Source: Sphingomonas sp. dw_22 (GTDB lineage: Bacteria > Pseudomonadota > Alphaproteobacteria > Sphingomonadales > Sphingomonadaceae). From it: a stretch of DNA of 64,000 bases. Below are positions 8,673 to 19,249 of the stretch, one piece after another. Location: assembly GCF_018449795.1 (NCBI RefSeq), contig NZ_JAAVVE010000021.1, forward strand, positions 1 to 64,000, read 5' to 3'. Numbering within the stretch: the first letter of the stretch is position 1; every line of letters begins with the position of its first letter. Both the position numbers and the translations under genes were made by a program. The notes beneath the pieces were generated by a model that was given only the letters and a program-made list of their open reading frames with translations, had not been told where the DNA came from and ran no database searches.

Positions 8673-8893
8673 ATCCGGCGCTTCCGGGGCGATCCACTGG
8701 ACCGGCGATCCGCCCTTCTCCCTCTCGAATCCGATCCCCAACGTCGTTCGACGCCCCGCCATGTCCTAGAAGGATCGGCGCGTGCGAGCCGGGATCGACG
8801 CAGGTTGCGCATTTCCGCACCAAACGGGGTTGATTGTCTAAAATAGTATTATATACATTCCCCACAAAATAAAATCTCAATGGGGAGGATAGA
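8673..8893. other. Intergenic region between regA-like gene and TonB receptor operon
   Basis: These 221 bases hold no gene I can support. The first part (8673-8820) is GC-rich and without a convincing terminator hairpin. From 8830 the composition turns sharply AT-rich, where the promoter of the receptor operon is expected; that element is listed separately. Confidence 0.6.
8830..8857 (+). promoter_or_regulatory. Promoter with conserved AT-rich element for TonB receptor operon
   Basis: A plausible sigma-70 promoter is TTGATT (8830-8835), 16 bases, TATACA (8852-8857), with the ATG 36 bases further on behind GGGGAGG (8882-8888). Embedded in it is TGTCTAAAATAGTATTATAT (8835-8854), which matches the segment upstream of the GguC-like gene (33179 to 33160, minus strand) at 17 of 20 positions. 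The shared sequence suggests a common operator or activator site. Confidence 0.5.
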
Positions 8894-11581
8894 ATGCGAG
8901 TTGTCACCCGCGCCCTGACCGGCGTTGCCACCCTGGCAATCGTCAGCGGCATGTCCGCTACGGCCTTCGCGCAAGACGCACAGAGCCAGAATCCGCCGGC
9001 AGCGGAAGATCAGGCGACCGTCGATCAGGAGATCGTCGTCACCGGCATCCGCGCCAGCATCAGCTCCGCGCAGTCGATCAAACGGAATTCAGACCAGATC
9101 GTCGATTCGATCGTGGCCGAGGACATCGGCAAGCTGCCCGACGTCAACGTCGCCGAGGCGCTCCAGCGCGTGTCGGGCATCCAGGTCGCGCGGGATCGCG
9201 GCGAAGGCGCCGGCATCGCGATTCGCGGCCTCACCCAGGTGCTGACCACGATGAACGGCCGCGAGGTCTTCACCGCCGGCGACGGCCGCTCCTTCAATCT
9301 CCAGGACGTTCCCGCCGAGCTGGTCGCCGGGCTGGACGTCTACAAGACTCCCTCGGCCAACCTGATCGAAGGCGGCATCGGCGGCGTGGTCGACGTGCGC
9401 ACCCGCAAGCCGCTCGACAAGAAAGGCCTGGTCGTCAGCGGCAGCCTGCGCGCCCGCTATTCGGACCTGCCCGACAAGGTGAAGCCGCTCGCCTCGCTGC
9501 TGCTTAGCAACACCTGGAACGTCGGAAGCGAAGGCGAACTCGGCATCCTGATCTCCGGTGCCTATCAGGAGCGCGCGTTCGGGACCGACCTGAACGATAT
9601 CGGCTCGCCGCTGCTGCGCGACGACGTGATCCCAGGCCAGACGGTGGTCGCGCCCAACGGCTCCTATCAGCCCGCGATCGGCGGTAACCGCCGGCGCATC
9701 GGCCTGGACGGCATGATCCAGTACAAGCCGAACCCGGATCTCGAATTCTACGCCCAGGCCAGCTATCAGGATTTCAATTCGATCCAGAACCAGTTCGGCC
9801 TCAACATCCCGACCACCCTGTCGAACTGCCCGACGCCGGCTGGCGGCGCGCGGCGCTGCGATCCGATCCCGGGCACCGCGGTGCTCGCGCCGGGCACCAA
9901 CGACGTCCAGAAGATCTCCTATGCGAACGTGCCCTTCAGCACCTTCGGCGTGTCGCGCGATACCTATGACGAGAACCAGCAATATTCGGCTGGCGCGAAA
10001 TGGGATACCGGGCCGGCGCATCTGTCCCTCGACGTCAATTATTCGAAGTCGAAGAATACCCTCTATTATGCCGAGCTCGATCTCGCCGGCGTTGCGCCGC
10101 GCATCGATCAGGACATCACGACGACTGTCCCGACGATGAAGATCAGCGGCATCGACCTGAACGATATCAACAGCTTCACCGTCGGGTCCATGACCCTCAA
10201 CCAGAATTACTACACGGGTGAGCTGAAGGCGATCCGGGGCGATGCCTCCTTCGACATCGAGAGCGACTTCCTGAAGTCGATGGACTTCGGCTTCCGCCTC
10301 GCCGACCGCACGACCGATTTCAAGCCGGTCCGCTTCTTCCAGACCAAGGGCGGGTCCGCCGCGCCCTATTCCAGCCTGTTCATCGCCAATCCGCTGAACG
10401 ACATGTTCAGCGGCTCGACCAATATCGACCAGAACTTCCTCGTCGCCGACTTCAACAAGCTGCGCGGCGATTTCGACGGCGTTCGCGAGCAGTTGGGCAT
10501 CGCCGTGGAGCCCGCCGTCACACCGCTCGGCATCTACTCGATCCACGAGAAGACCTATGCCGGCTATGCCATGGCCAAGTTCAAATATGACGGCGGCCTG
10601 CACCTGGACGGCAATATCGGCATCCGCATCATCAAGACCAGCCTGCAGGTGGTCGGCAATCGCGCCACGTTCGCCCAGCGCCCGGGCACGGGCACGAGCC
10701 CGAGCAACCCGGCGGTGTTCGACCAGACCGGCTTCGCGCCGGTGAATGTGGACACCAGCTATGTCACCGCGCTGCCCAGCGCCAACATCCGCTTCAAGCT
10801 GACCGACAAGCTGCAGCTGCGCCTGGCGGCCTCGCAGGCGATCACGCGGCCGAACTTCGGCCAGCTCGCCCCGACCCTCACGCTTGTTCCAGGTGCGCAG
10901 ACCGGTTCCTCGGGCAATCCGGACCTGAGCCCGCTCAAGTCGGATCAGCTCGATGCCAGCCTGGAATATTATTTCTCGCCGACCGGATCGGTCTATGCCG
11001 CGGCCTTCTATCGCAAGGTCGAGGATTTCATCCAGTCGTCGAGCCGCGGCCAGGAGACGATCGACGGCATCGTCTATCAGATCACGCGGCCCGCGAACTC
11101 GGGCAACGGCAAGATCAAGGGCTTCGAGGTCGGCGGCCAGACCTTCTTCGATTTCCTGCCGGGCCTGCTGAGCGGCTTCGGCGTCCAGGCGAACTACACC
11201 TTCGTCGACAGCAACACGACGACGTCGTTCGCGGGCCTCTCCGCGCCGCTGAGCAACCTGTCCAAGAACAGCTTCAACGTCAGCGGCATCTACGAGAAGG
11301 GACCGGTATCGGCGCGTATCGCCTATAACTGGCGCGACAAGTTCCTGACCGGCATCACCGGGAGCGGCTCGGCGCTGGGCAACTATCCCACCTATCGCAA
11401 GCCCTATGGCTGGCTGGACGCGTCGCTCAGCGTCGACATCACCAAGCAGGTCACTTTCACGCTGGAAGGCAGCAACCTGACCCGCGCCAAGACGGACACG
11501 TATTTCGACGTGCCCACCCGGCGCGGCAACTGGGAGCAGGACGACATCCAGGTGATGGCCGGTGTCCGCTTCACGCTCTAA
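8894..11581 (+). CDS. TonB-dependent receptor (TonB-Xanth-Caul type)
   Basis: An 895-residue outer-membrane receptor for energised uptake, probably of plant oligosaccharides given its neighbours. It has a signal peptide ending at TAFAQ (about residue 27), the TonB box EIVVTGIRASI, a plug domain (IVAEDIGKLPDVNVAEALQRVSG; the IRGL element), and a long beta-barrel ending in an aromatic/hydrophobic strand VMAGVRFTL. The GKLPDVNVAEALQR phrase is characteristic of the receptor family expanded in Xanthomonas, Caulobacter and sphingomonads. A strong GGGGAGG precedes the ATG by five bases. It heads an operon with a propeller hydrolase and GH140, so apiose- or arabinose-containing glycans are reasonable cargo (inference). 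Confidence 0.93.
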   Translation: MRVVTRALTGVATLAIVSGMSATAFAQDAQSQNPPAAEDQATVDQEIVVTGIRASISSAQSIKRNSDQIVDSIVAEDIGKLPDVNVAEALQRVSGIQVARDRGEGAGIAIRGLTQVLTTMNGREVFTAGDGRSFNLQDVPAELVAGLDVYKTPSANLIEGGIGGVVDVRTRKPLDKKGLVVSGSLRARYSDLPDKVKPLASLLLSNTWNVGSEGELGILISGAYQERAFGTDLNDIGSPLLRDDVIPGQTVVAPNGSYQPAIGGNRRRIGLDGMIQYKPNPDLEFYAQASYQDFNSIQNQFGLNIPTTLSNCPTPAGGARRCDPIPGTAVLAPGTNDVQKISYANVPFSTFGVSRDTYDENQQYSAGAKWDTGPAHLSLDVNYSKSKNTLYYAELDLAGVAPRIDQDITTTVPTMKISGIDLNDINSFTVGSMTLNQNYYTGELKAIRGDASFDIESDFLKSMDFGFRLADRTTDFKPVRFFQTKGGSAAPYSSLFIANPLNDMFSGSTNIDQNFLVADFNKLRGDFDGVREQLGIAVEPAVTPLGIYSIHEKTYAGYAMAKFKYDGGLHLDGNIGIRIIKTSLQVVGNRATFAQRPGTGTSPSNPAVFDQTGFAPVNVDTSYVTALPSANIRFKLTDKLQLRLAASQAITRPNFGQLAPTLTLVPGAQTGSSGNPDLSPLKSDQLDASLEYYFSPTGSVYAAAFYRKVEDFIQSSSRGQETIDGIVYQITRPANSGNGKIKGFEVGGQTFFDFLPGLLSGFGVQANYTFVDSNTTTSFAGLSAPLSNLSKNSFNVSGIYEKGPVSARIAYNWRDKFLTGITGSGSALGNYPTYRKPYGWLDASLSVDITKQVTFTLEGSNLTRAKTDTYFDVPTRRGNWEQDDIQVMAGVRFTL

Positions 11582-12668
11582 GGTCACCCCTCCCCCTGCG
11601 GCTTCGGCCGCGGGGGACTTTTTCGTCTCGCGGCGGCAGGCGCTGACGGGACTGGGCGTCGGGCTGATCGCATCGCCCGCCCTCGGGCAGGCGCGCGGGA
11701 TCGATCCCGCGCCCTTCCGCACCCCCTACAAGCTCGGGCGGCTCATCCTCGAGAAGTCCGGCGACACGAGCGCGTTCGACTCGCAGTTCGTCGACGCGCC
11801 GCTGATGTTTCGCGGGCCCGATCGCTTCTACATGGCCTATTACGGGTTCGACGGGACGGGATACCAGACCGGCCTTGCCGAATCCGACGACCTGATCCAC
11901 TGGCGCAAGCGCGGCATCATCCTGGCGCGCGATCCCTCCTCGCCGATCACGCGCTACAATGTCGCGATGTCCTCGATCCTGCGCGAGCCCGACCTCCATT
12001 CGCAGGGCCGGCCGATCAAGGTGGGCGGCCGCTATGTCGCGAGCTGGAACGCCTATCCGAAGCCGGGGATGGAGGAAGGCCCCGCGGTGATCGGGCTCGC
12101 CTGGAGCGACGACCTGATTCATTGGCGCCGCGAACCCGAACCAATCCTGCGTCCCGAGGACGGCGCGCCCTGGGAGCATGCCGGGCTCTACAAGTCGTTC
12201 CTCACCCGCGACGGCGGCACCTATTATCTCTTCTACAACGCCAAGACGCACGACACACCGTGGCTCGAACAGATCGGCGTCGCGACGTCGCTCGATCTCA
12301 AGAACTGGAAGCGGCATCCGGGCAACCCGATCGTCAAGGTCGGCGAGCCGGGTTCGAACGACGCGCGTTTCGCGGCCAACCCCTATGTGCTACGGTATCG
12401 CGGCATGTGGGCGATGTATTATTACGGCTATACCTCACGACGCGGCGCGCGCGACCTGCTCGCGATCGGCCGGGATCCCTTCCATTTCGAAAAGGTCAGC
12501 GAACCCATGATCGATCGCGGCCCGCCGGGCACCGTGGATGAGACCCACGCGCACAAGCCCTCGATCATCTGGCACGACGGCGCGCTCTATCACTTCTATT
12601 GCGCGGTCAGCGGCCAGTATCCGAACGAAGTGCGGGGGATCTCCGTAGCCCGGTCGAAGCCGTGGTAA
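11562..12668 (+). CDS. Five-bladed beta-propeller glycoside hydrolase-like protein (GH43/GH117-like)
   Basis: A 368-residue exported protein. The start is GTG 11562, overlapping the receptor gene by 20 bases, with AGGTGATG just upstream. A twin-arginine-like signal, SRRQALTGLGVGLIASPALGQA, directs export. The body has repeated propeller blades with the pattern D-hydrophobic-IHW (ESDDLIHWRKRG, WSDDLIHWRREP, SLDLKNWKRHP) and YYLFYNAK, as in GH43, GH117, GH130 and related clans. Acidic candidates (FVDAPLM, REPD, DETHAHKPS) fit the active sites of such folds, but I cannot choose the family. It probably removes a terminal sugar from oligosaccharides that enter through the adjacent receptor. Confidence 0.72.
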   Translation: MSASRSKVTPPPAASAAGDFFVSRRQALTGLGVGLIASPALGQARGIDPAPFRTPYKLGRLILEKSGDTSAFDSQFVDAPLMFRGPDRFYMAYYGFDGTGYQTGLAESDDLIHWRKRGIILARDPSSPITRYNVAMSSILREPDLHSQGRPIKVGGRYVASWNAYPKPGMEEGPAVIGLAWSDDLIHWRREPEPILRPEDGAPWEHAGLYKSFLTRDGGTYYLFYNAKTHDTPWLEQIGVATSLDLKNWKRHPGNPIVKVGEPGSNDARFAANPYVLRYRGMWAMYYYGYTSRRGARDLLAIGRDPFHFEKVSEPMIDRGPPGTVDETHAHKPSIIWHDGALYHFYCAVSGQYPNEVRGISVARSKPW

Positions 12669-14056
12669 TCCGCGCGCTGCGTCCCCTGGGCGTCGCCGCC
12701 GCATTGCTCGCGACACCCGCAGCCCTCGCGCAGGGCGGGACTCCGCCGCTCCAGGTCTCGGCAAACGGCCATTATCTTGCCGCGGGCGGCAAGCCGTTCT
12801 TCTGGCTGGGCGACACAGCGTGGCTGCTGCTCGAACGGCTCGATCGCGCCGAGACCGAACGCTATCTCGCCAAGCGCGCAAAGCAGGGCTTCAACGTCAT
12901 CCAGGTGATGGTGCTGCATTCGCCGAAGCAGACCAACCGCTTCGATGCCCCCGCGCTCGTAAATGCCGATCCCGCGCATCCTCGTACGACACCCGGCGCG
13001 AATCCGGCGCGCGCGGGCGAATATGACTATTGGGATCATCTCGACTGGGTCGCCGATCGCGCGGCGGCGCACGGCCTCTATCTCGCGCTCGTCCCCGCCT
13101 GGGGCTCGCTCGCGAAAGGCGGCCAGCTCAACGAGAAGACGGCACCGGCCTATGCCCGCTTCCTTGCCGAGCGCTATCGCCGCCATGCGAACATCATCTG
13201 GCTGAACGGCGGCGACACGCCGGGCGACGAGAACGTCGCGACCTGGCAGGCGATGGGCCGGACGCTGAAGCGCTACGATCCGCGCCATCTCGTGACGTTC
13301 CATCCGTTCGGACGGACGGATTCCTCCTGGTCGTTCCACACGGCGCCCTGGCTGGACTTCAACATGTTCCAGTCCGGCCACAAGAGCTACGATCAGGAAG
13401 ATCCGGGCGCGCGCAGCGAGGACAATTGGCGCTTCGTCGCCGAGGACTGGGCGCGCACCCCGAGGAAGCCGACCGTGGACGGCGAGCCTTCCTACGAGAA
13501 CATCCCGCACGGCCTGCACGACGTCAACGCGCCCCGCTGGACGACCAACGACGTGCGGCGCTACGCATGGTGGGCGGTCTTCGCCGGCGCCTTTGGGCAC
13601 ACCTATGGCGAGAACAGCGTCATGCAGATGTACGTGCCGGGCAAGAACAACCCCGCTTATGGCGCGAAGCTGCGCTGGGATGTCGCGCTGGATGAACCCG
13701 GCGCGGACCAGATGCGGCACCTGAAGACGCTGATGCTGTCGCGCCCCTTCTTCGAGCGGGTGCCCGATCCGTCGCTGATCCTCGACAACGGCACGCGCTA
13801 CGATCGCGTGCTGGCGACGCGCGGGCGCGGCTATGCGATGGCCTATAGCTATATCGGCCGCCCATTCCGCATCCGGCTGGGCGTGATCGCCGGGCGCCAG
13901 GTGCGCGCATCCTGGTATTCGCCGCGCACTGGCGAGACGCGCGTCATCGGCAGCTTCGCGAACAGCGGCGATCGCCTGTTCACGCCGCCGGGCACGCCCG
14001 CGCCCGGCAACGACTGGGCCCTGCTCCTCGACGGCGCCGCATCGCAGCGCCGCTGA
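12662..14056 (+). CDS. GH140 apiosidase-like hydrolase (DUF4038)
   Basis: A 464-residue exported (beta/alpha)8 hydrolase starting at GTG 12662, overlapping the previous stop. The signal peptide ends near ALAQG. Family features are the N-terminal FFWLGDTAWLLLERL, the acid/base region IIWLNGGDTPGDEN (Asp185) and the nucleophile region KPTVDGEPSYEN (Glu275), followed by a small C-terminal beta domain. These correspond to the catalytic Asp and Glu described for GH140, whose characterised member releases D-apiose from rhamnogalacturonan II. This is the first of several hints of apiose use here. Third gene of the receptor operon; it converges on the GH106 gene with a 9-bp gap. Confidence 0.85.
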   Translation: MVIRALRPLGVAAALLATPAALAQGGTPPLQVSANGHYLAAGGKPFFWLGDTAWLLLERLDRAETERYLAKRAKQGFNVIQVMVLHSPKQTNRFDAPALVNADPAHPRTTPGANPARAGEYDYWDHLDWVADRAAAHGLYLALVPAWGSLAKGGQLNEKTAPAYARFLAERYRRHANIIWLNGGDTPGDENVATWQAMGRTLKRYDPRHLVTFHPFGRTDSSWSFHTAPWLDFNMFQSGHKSYDQEDPGARSEDNWRFVAEDWARTPRKPTVDGEPSYENIPHGLHDVNAPRWTTNDVRRYAWWAVFAGAFGHTYGENSVMQMYVPGKNNPAYGAKLRWDVALDEPGADQMRHLKTLMLSRPFFERVPDPSLILDNGTRYDRVLATRGRGYAMAYSYIGRPFRIRLGVIAGRQVRASWYSPRTGETRVIGSFANSGDRLFTPPGTPAPGNDWALLLDGAASQRR

Positions 14057-14065
14057 GGCCTTTCC

Positions 14066-17000
14066 CTATTTCACTGCGATCTCGTCGGCGAACACCAGCC
14101 GCACCGGCCCGAGCAGCCCCGAATCCACCAGCGGCTCGTCCTTGGTGTAGAAAGTCCAGGGGCTGAAGGTCACGCGGCCGCCGGGGGGCTTGGGCTTGCC
14201 CGCCTTGTACCAGTCCGGCAGCTCGGTGATCTTGCGCGCCATCACGACCGTCTTCTTGCCATCGGCGGAGAAGCGCTCGCCGATCGGCCATTCGGCGTCG
14301 ACGAAATTGCCTTCCTCGGGAAGCGCGGCGTCCGCGATCATGCGGTTGGCCCACAGGTTCGTGACGGCGAGCGATACGCTGTTAGCGCCGGGCCGGACGA
14401 CATCGGTGATGTCCACGCGATAGGGCTCCTTCCAGACGACGCCGAGATCGTGCCCGTTGACGGTGACGCCCGAAAGCACCTCCACCCGCCCCAGATCCAG
14501 ATAGACGCGCCGGCCGCGCTTGAGCAGCGACGCGGGAACGTCGATCGTGCGCGCATAGGTCGCCGTGCCGGCGAAGTGGCGGATACCCTCGTCGCTATTG
14601 TGGCTGAGGCTCTCCAGCTTAGGCAAGGTCGCCTGTTCCGGCGCCCCCCGGCCGGGCTGGAACCGGACGTTCCACGGCCCCTCCACGGTGATCGGTGCCG
14701 GCACCTTGGCTGAGAAGCTGGCACCACCGCTCGTGGCATAACGGCCGCTCTCCCATGCCAGCGCACCAAGCTTGCCGTCCTCGCGGCGCGTGAACTCGGC
14801 GGGAGTCTGCGCAAGCGCGGGCAGCGGCGGCCCGGCGGCCGCCTCGGCGGCGATCTCCACCGGGGTCAGCACCCGCGCGACCGTGCGGGTCGGCGTGGCA
14901 TTGCCCTCGAAGAAATAGGTGACGCCGTTCGACGAAGGCGCGTCGCCGCCGCCCGCGAAGACGGTGCGCCCGCTCTTCAATCCGGTGCGGACCAGCTTGC
15001 CGTCCAGATACAGGCTCGGCGTCCCCTTGTCATAGACCAGGGCGACATGGGTCCAGCCGGCAACCGGCGCGTGGCTCACAAGCACCGCCGGCACGCTGTC
15101 GGGCGAGACGCGCTCGATCACGAAGGCCCCGTTGCGGCCGAGCGCCAGTCCGGCCACCGCCGTGCCTTCACCGTGCATGTCGCGGCCCGATCGTGCCGGC
15201 ACGATATAATTCTTGCCGGTCTCGTTGATCCGGCCCTCTATCGCCTCGTCGGGCATCACGCGCAGATCGATGTCGGGCTTTGCCCACATCGACAGCGTGA
15301 AGCTGTCCGACGGCGCGGCGGCAGGCACCGCCGGCGGCGCGCCGAGATCGGCGAAGCGGACGCCGTCCTTGGCAACCCAGTCGACTCGCGCTCCATCCGT
15401 CTTGGAGTCCAGCATCACGAAGGTCGAGCCTGCCGGCGACAGGTCGAACACAAGCTGCGTCTGCGCGCGCCCGGTCCGATAGAGCGCCGGTCGGCTGACG
15501 GTGCCGGTTTCCGCATCCCATAGCGACGGCGCGGCATCGCCCACGCGGAACGTGCAGGTCACCTTTTCCGGGCGCCGCTGGCGATTGGCGACGAAATACA
15601 TGTCGCCTGTCGCCAGATGGCGGTGCAGCCAGCTCACCTGGCCGTCCGGCGTGGCCGTGCGGCACTGCGCGTCGGGCGCGACATCGAGCGCGGTCAGCGC
15701 GTCGCCGACCAGCCCGGACGCAAAGACCCGTCCCTTGCCCACCTGCCGGTCCGCGCCGCCGTCGCCCCAGATCGCCTGGGTAGCGGCCCGGAACGCCGCA
15801 TCGCCATCGGCCTTGCCCGCCATCGTCATCGAATGCGACGGCCGCGGCCCCAGAATCGCCATGCCCTGCTCCACCAGTTCGCGCAGCTTGGCGACGAGCG
15901 CGGGAGTCATGCTGTCGAGCGTCGACGGCAACACCAGCAGGCGATAGCGCGCGCCATTGGGCAGCACGATTTGGCCGTCCTCCACGCGCGCGCGCGTCAG
16001 CAGCACCTCGGCATTGACGAGGTCGTAATTATAGCCCTCCGGCACCTGCGGATCGAAATACTGGCCGATCTTCGGATTGGTGTCCGGCGACACGTTGGGC
16101 CGCACATATTCGGCCTGGTTCGGACTTTCCTCACCGACGAAATAGGCGATGTCGGCGGCATAATTGCCCTGGCGCAGCAGATATTGCGCGCGCGCCAGAT
16201 ACTCCATCCACGGCCTGGCCTGGGCGAACCAGGTGTTCGAGCGATCGAGGTTGATGCCCCACGGCCCCATCACCATGCCCGGCAGCGCGTTCGGATCGGG
16301 CTGATGCGCGTAGCGGTGGAAATAGATCTGGTTGAAGCCCTGGGCGAACATCTGGTCGCCCAGCGTCTTCATCGAATAGGGATAATCCAGCCAGCGGCTC
16401 GTTTGCGGTTCGCCGGTGAACGCCTCCGCGGCGACGACGTCCTTGCCATAGACGTGCGCGGCCGACGAGACCATCTTCACGGTGCGATTGTCGGTCCAGG
16501 GCGTGCGCGTCCAGAACTCCGTCATCGGAACCTGCGCGCGGCCCGACACCTGGAGCGCGTCGAACGCGCCCGGCCCATAGCCCTCGACGTGAAAGCGCAG
16601 CCCGGCGGCATTGGCGTGCTGCTGCATCCGGCCGTAGTAATTGTCGGCCATCAGGTCGGCGAGCGTCCGGCGGAAATCGAACAGGAACCGGTTGGAGGCG
16701 TCGAGATCGCCGACGATCCGGCCGGTCAGCGCCGGCAGATAGGGCAGCATGTCATAGCCGTTGCGCCTGGCGAAATCGGCCGGGAGGGTTTCGGTCCAGT
16801 TCTGGAGGCCCGCCTCGAAGCTGTCGATCTCGATCGAGTCGAACGATTTGCCGGCCAGCGGCCCGGCCGCCTTCACCAGCCGCCCGACGCTGCTGTTGAA
16901 CTGATAGTCGACCGCCGAGGCGCTCAGCTTGTCGACTTCGAGGCCTCGCCCGGAATCCGAAGCCGCGACGTTCAGATGCCCGGTGGTGGTGTGGCCGAAG

Positions 17001-18112
17001 CGCAGCACCGTCCAGCGGCCGGCCGGCGGCGTCCAGCGCAGCGTGCCCGATCCATCGACCTTGCCCGTGACGTCGATCACCTTGGCCGGATCGATCGCAT
17101 AGCGGGCCAGCAGATCGGTCGGATGATGCTCGGCCGCGGGCAGCATCTGGAAGTCGTGCTCGCCCTTCAGATCCCAGTCGTCGATGCGCGGCGTCGCATG
17201 GAACAGCGCTTCGGCAAGCTTGACCCTGGCGGAGGGCGTGATGCGGAACTGCCGCGCGGTGACCCCGGTGAAATTGAGCGTGCCCGGCGATTCGATGCCG
17301 CGCTCCGGCGCGACCGAAACCTTGCCGATCCGCTCCCAGGCCGTGCCGTCGTCCGATGCTTCGATCGTCGCGGAGAAGCCCGGCGCATCCTTGTCGCCAT
17401 AGAGCGTCACAGCCTGGGCCGCGAAGGGCGCCTTCATCGTGACGATCAGCGGCGCGTCCGGCGCGATCTCGGTGCCGGTATGCAGATCGCGATCGGTGAG
17501 TGCCCCGGCCGGGACGGCCGCGCCGACGCGTATCGATGCTATTGATTCGCGATAGACGCTCTCATCTCCGTCCGAAGCCGGGAAGGCGAGCACCGCGGCA
17601 TCGCGATAATAGTCCCGCTTGGTGTAAGGCTGGGCGAGCTTGAGGAACAGCGGCTTACCGCCGGCGACGCGGGTCTCGGTCCAGACGATCTGCTGCATCG
17701 ATTGCGCAGGCGCGATCCACGGACCGCCGCTCGACGACCAGCCCGGCGCATTGTGCAGTCCGACGTTGAGGCCCAGTTCCTCGGCCTTCGAGGCCATGTG
17801 CGTCATCAGGCCCAGCCACTGGTCGCTCAGATAGTCGACCGGCCCCTTGGGCACGTCGCTGCTGCCGTCGAACATCATCGCCCCGCCCAGCCCGATGTCG
17901 CGCATCGAAGCTAAGTCTGCGTCGATCCCCTCCTTCGTGACGTTGCCGTTCATCCAGAAATAGAGCGTGCGCGGACGCGCGTCGGCGGGGGGATTGCGGA
18001 AGGTCTCGGCGTCGGGCGCCGAGGACGCCGGCGCCTGATCCTGCGCGGCCGCGCTTGCCGCCGCCAGCACCGCCAGCGCACAGCCGGCCGTCCATCGTCC
18101 TATCCTCATCAT
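14066..18112 (-). CDS. GH106 alpha-L-rhamnosidase with internal LamG-like domain
   Basis: A 1348-residue exported hydrolase. The N-terminus has a signal peptide (to about ASAAAQ) and then [17 protein letters not shown], the hallmark opening of GH106 alpha-L-rhamnosidases. Likely catalytic acids are the Glu in [10 protein letters not shown] and in [10 protein letters not shown]. Around residues 934-1090 there is a concanavalin/LamG-like domain ([12 protein letters not shown] through [20 protein letters not shown]), then a C-terminal GH2-type sugar-binding beta-sandwich (about 1140-1348; [21 protein letters not shown]). A GGAGAGGGGT ribosome-binding site precedes the ATG. Only 18 bases separate it from the CoA transferase gene, so an exported rhamnosidase is co-transcribed with cytoplasmic CoA chemistry. 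Confidence 0.9.
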   Translation of the reverse strand: MMRIGRWTAGCALAVLAAASAAAQDQAPASSAPDAETFRNPPADARPRTLYFWMNGNVTKEGIDADLASMRDIGLGGAMMFDGSSDVPKGPVDYLSDQWLGLMTHMASKAEELGLNVGLHNAPGWSSSGGPWIAPAQSMQQIVWTETRVAGGKPLFLKLAQPYTKRDYYRDAAVLAFPASDGDESVYRESIASIRVGAAVPAGALTDRDLHTGTEIAPDAPLIVTMKAPFAAQAVTLYGDKDAPGFSATIEASDDGTAWERIGKVSVAPERGIESPGTLNFTGVTARQFRITPSARVKLAEALFHATPRIDDWDLKGEHDFQMLPAAEHHPTDLLARYAIDPAKVIDVTGKVDGSGTLRWTPPAGRWTVLRFGHTTTGHLNVAASDSGRGLEVDKLSASAVDYQFNSSVGRLVKAAGPLAGKSFDSIEIDSFEAGLQNWTETLPADFARRNGYDMLPYLPALTGRIVGDLDASNRFLFDFRRTLADLMADNYYGRMQQHANAAGLRFHVEGYGPGAFDALQVSGRAQVPMTEFWTRTPWTDNRTVKMVSSAAHVYGKDVVAAEAFTGEPQTSRWLDYPYSMKTLGDQMFAQGFNQIYFHRYAHQPDPNALPGMVMGPWGINLDRSNTWFAQARPWMEYLARAQYLLRQGNYAADIAYFVGEESPNQAEYVRPNVSPDTNPKIGQYFDPQVPEGYNYDLVNAEVLLTRARVEDGQIVLPNGARYRLLVLPSTLDSMTPALVAKLRELVEQGMAILGPRPSHSMTMAGKADGDAAFRAATQAIWGDGGADRQVGKGRVFASGLVGDALTALDVAPDAQCRTATPDGQVSWLHRHLATGDMYFVANRQRRPEKVTCTFRVGDAAPSLWDAETGTVSRPALYRTGRAQTQLVFDLSPAGSTFVMLDSKTDGARVDWVAKDGVRFADLGAPPAVPAAAPSDSFTLSMWAKPDIDLRVMPDEAIEGRINETGKNYIVPARSGRDMHGEGTAVAGLALGRNGAFVIERVSPDSVPAVLVSHAPVAGWTHVALVYDKGTPSLYLDGKLVRTGLKSGRTVFAGGGDAPSSNGVTYFFEGNATPTRTVARVLTPVEIAAEAAAGPPLPALAQTPAEFTRREDGKLGALAWESGRYATSGGASFSAKVPAPITVEGPWNVRFQPGRGAPEQATLPKLESLSHNSDEGIRHFAGTATYARTIDVPASLLKRGRRVYLDLGRVEVLSGVTVNGHDLGVVWKEPYRVDITDVVRPGANSVSLAVTNLWANRMIADAALPEEGNFVDAEWPIGERFSADGKKTVVMARKITELPDWYKAGKPKPPGGRVTFSPWTFYTKDEPLVDSGLLGPVRLVFADEIAVK

Positions 18113-18130
18113 ACCCCTCTCCTTATTGTT

Positions 18131-19249
18131 CTAAAGATCGAATTCGCGCCGGATCGCGGCGCCATGTTCGTCGATTCCAGGCGCTCCGGCCGATGCGCCC
18201 GCCCGGGCGCCGTCGATCCGCAGCGGCGCGCGCGGCGTTGTGAGGCCGCCGGCCCGCTGGAGCATGTCCAGCCGCTTGAATGCCTCGGACGACAGCAGTG
18301 CCGGCCAGTCGAGCACCGGCGCACACCATATGTCGTGCGGGCGCAGCCGCCCGATCCAGGTGTCGGTGGTTTCGGCGGTCAGGCGCCCGGCGATCCGCGC
18401 CTTGATCGCGTCGCGATCGGCAAAACCATCCCCTGCCAGATCCAGATCGAGCAACGGCGCGAGCTTGGCGAGCGGCATCATCGCCAGCGCGAGCCAGCCG
18501 TCCGCCGTGCGATACACGCCGTAAGGCGCGGCAAGATAGGCATGGGCATTGTCGACCGCGGCACGCCGCGGCAGGCGTCCGCCATCGTTGAGATGCGTGG
18601 TCAGCACTTCGAACTGGAAGTCGATCAGCGCCTCGATCAGGCTGGTCTCGACATGCGCGCCGCTGCCGTCGATGCCGCGGCGGACCAGCGCCGCCAATAT
18701 CCCTTCGACCAGCACATGGCCCGCAAGCATGTCGGCGATGGAAAGGCCGACCGGCACGGGTCCGTCCTCGGCGCTGCCGTTCAGCCACATCACGCCGGAC
18801 AGCGCCTGCGCCAGCAGATCCTGCCCCGGCAATCCCGCCCAGGGACCGGCCTCGCCATAGCCGCTGATCGATCCGACTACGAGCCGCGGGTTCGCGGCAC
18901 GCAGTTGGGCCGGCCCTACGCCGAGCCGATCCGCCACCCCGGGCCTGAAATTCTGGATCACGACATCGGCATGCCCGGCGAGGCGGAGCAGCGCGGCCCG
19001 GTCCTCCGGCCGCTTATAGTCGAGCGCGATGCTCTGCTTGCCGCGATTGATCGCATGGAACAGCGTCGAGGCGCCGCCGATATCGGTGTCGGAAAGATAG
19101 AGCGTCCGGCAGATATCGCCCTCGCCCGGCCGCTCGACCTTGATGACCCGCGCGCCCAGATCGCCGAGCCGCAGCGCGGCCGACGGTCCCGAGAGGAACT
19201 GCGCCATATCGATGACAAGCAACCCGGCGAGCGGGCGGGCGGGCGTCAT
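18131..19249 (-). CDS. CaiB/BaiF type III CoA transferase (first copy)
   Basis: A 372-residue cytoplasmic enzyme of the type III CoA transferase family, which moves CoA between carboxylic acids through an aspartyl-CoA thioester. The start MTPARPLAG overlaps the upstream solute-binding-like gene as ATGA. Family motifs are [71 protein letters not shown] and the catalytic Asp173 in GLSIADMLAG. It is clearly paralogous to the protein at 20456-21619, encoded divergently about 1.2 kb away. Donor and acceptor acids are unknown. Middle gene of the operon 20349 to 14066. Confidence 0.9.
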   Translation of the reverse strand: MTPARPLAGLLVIDMAQFLSGPSAALRLGDLGARVIKVERPGEGDICRTLYLSDTDIGGASTLFHAINRGKQSIALDYKRPEDRAALLRLAGHADVVIQNFRPGVADRLGVGPAQLRAANPRLVVGSISGYGEAGPWAGLPGQDLLAQALSGVMWLNGSAEDGPVPVGLSIADMLAGHVLVEGILAALVRRGIDGSGAHVETSLIEALIDFQFEVLTTHLNDGGRLPRRAAVDNAHAYLAAPYGVYRTADGWLALAMMPLAKLAPLLDLDLAGDGFADRDAIKARIAGRLTAETTDTWIGRLRPHDIWCAPVLDWPALLSSEAFKRLDMLQRAGGLTTPRAPLRIDGARAGASAGAPGIDEHGAAIRREFDL

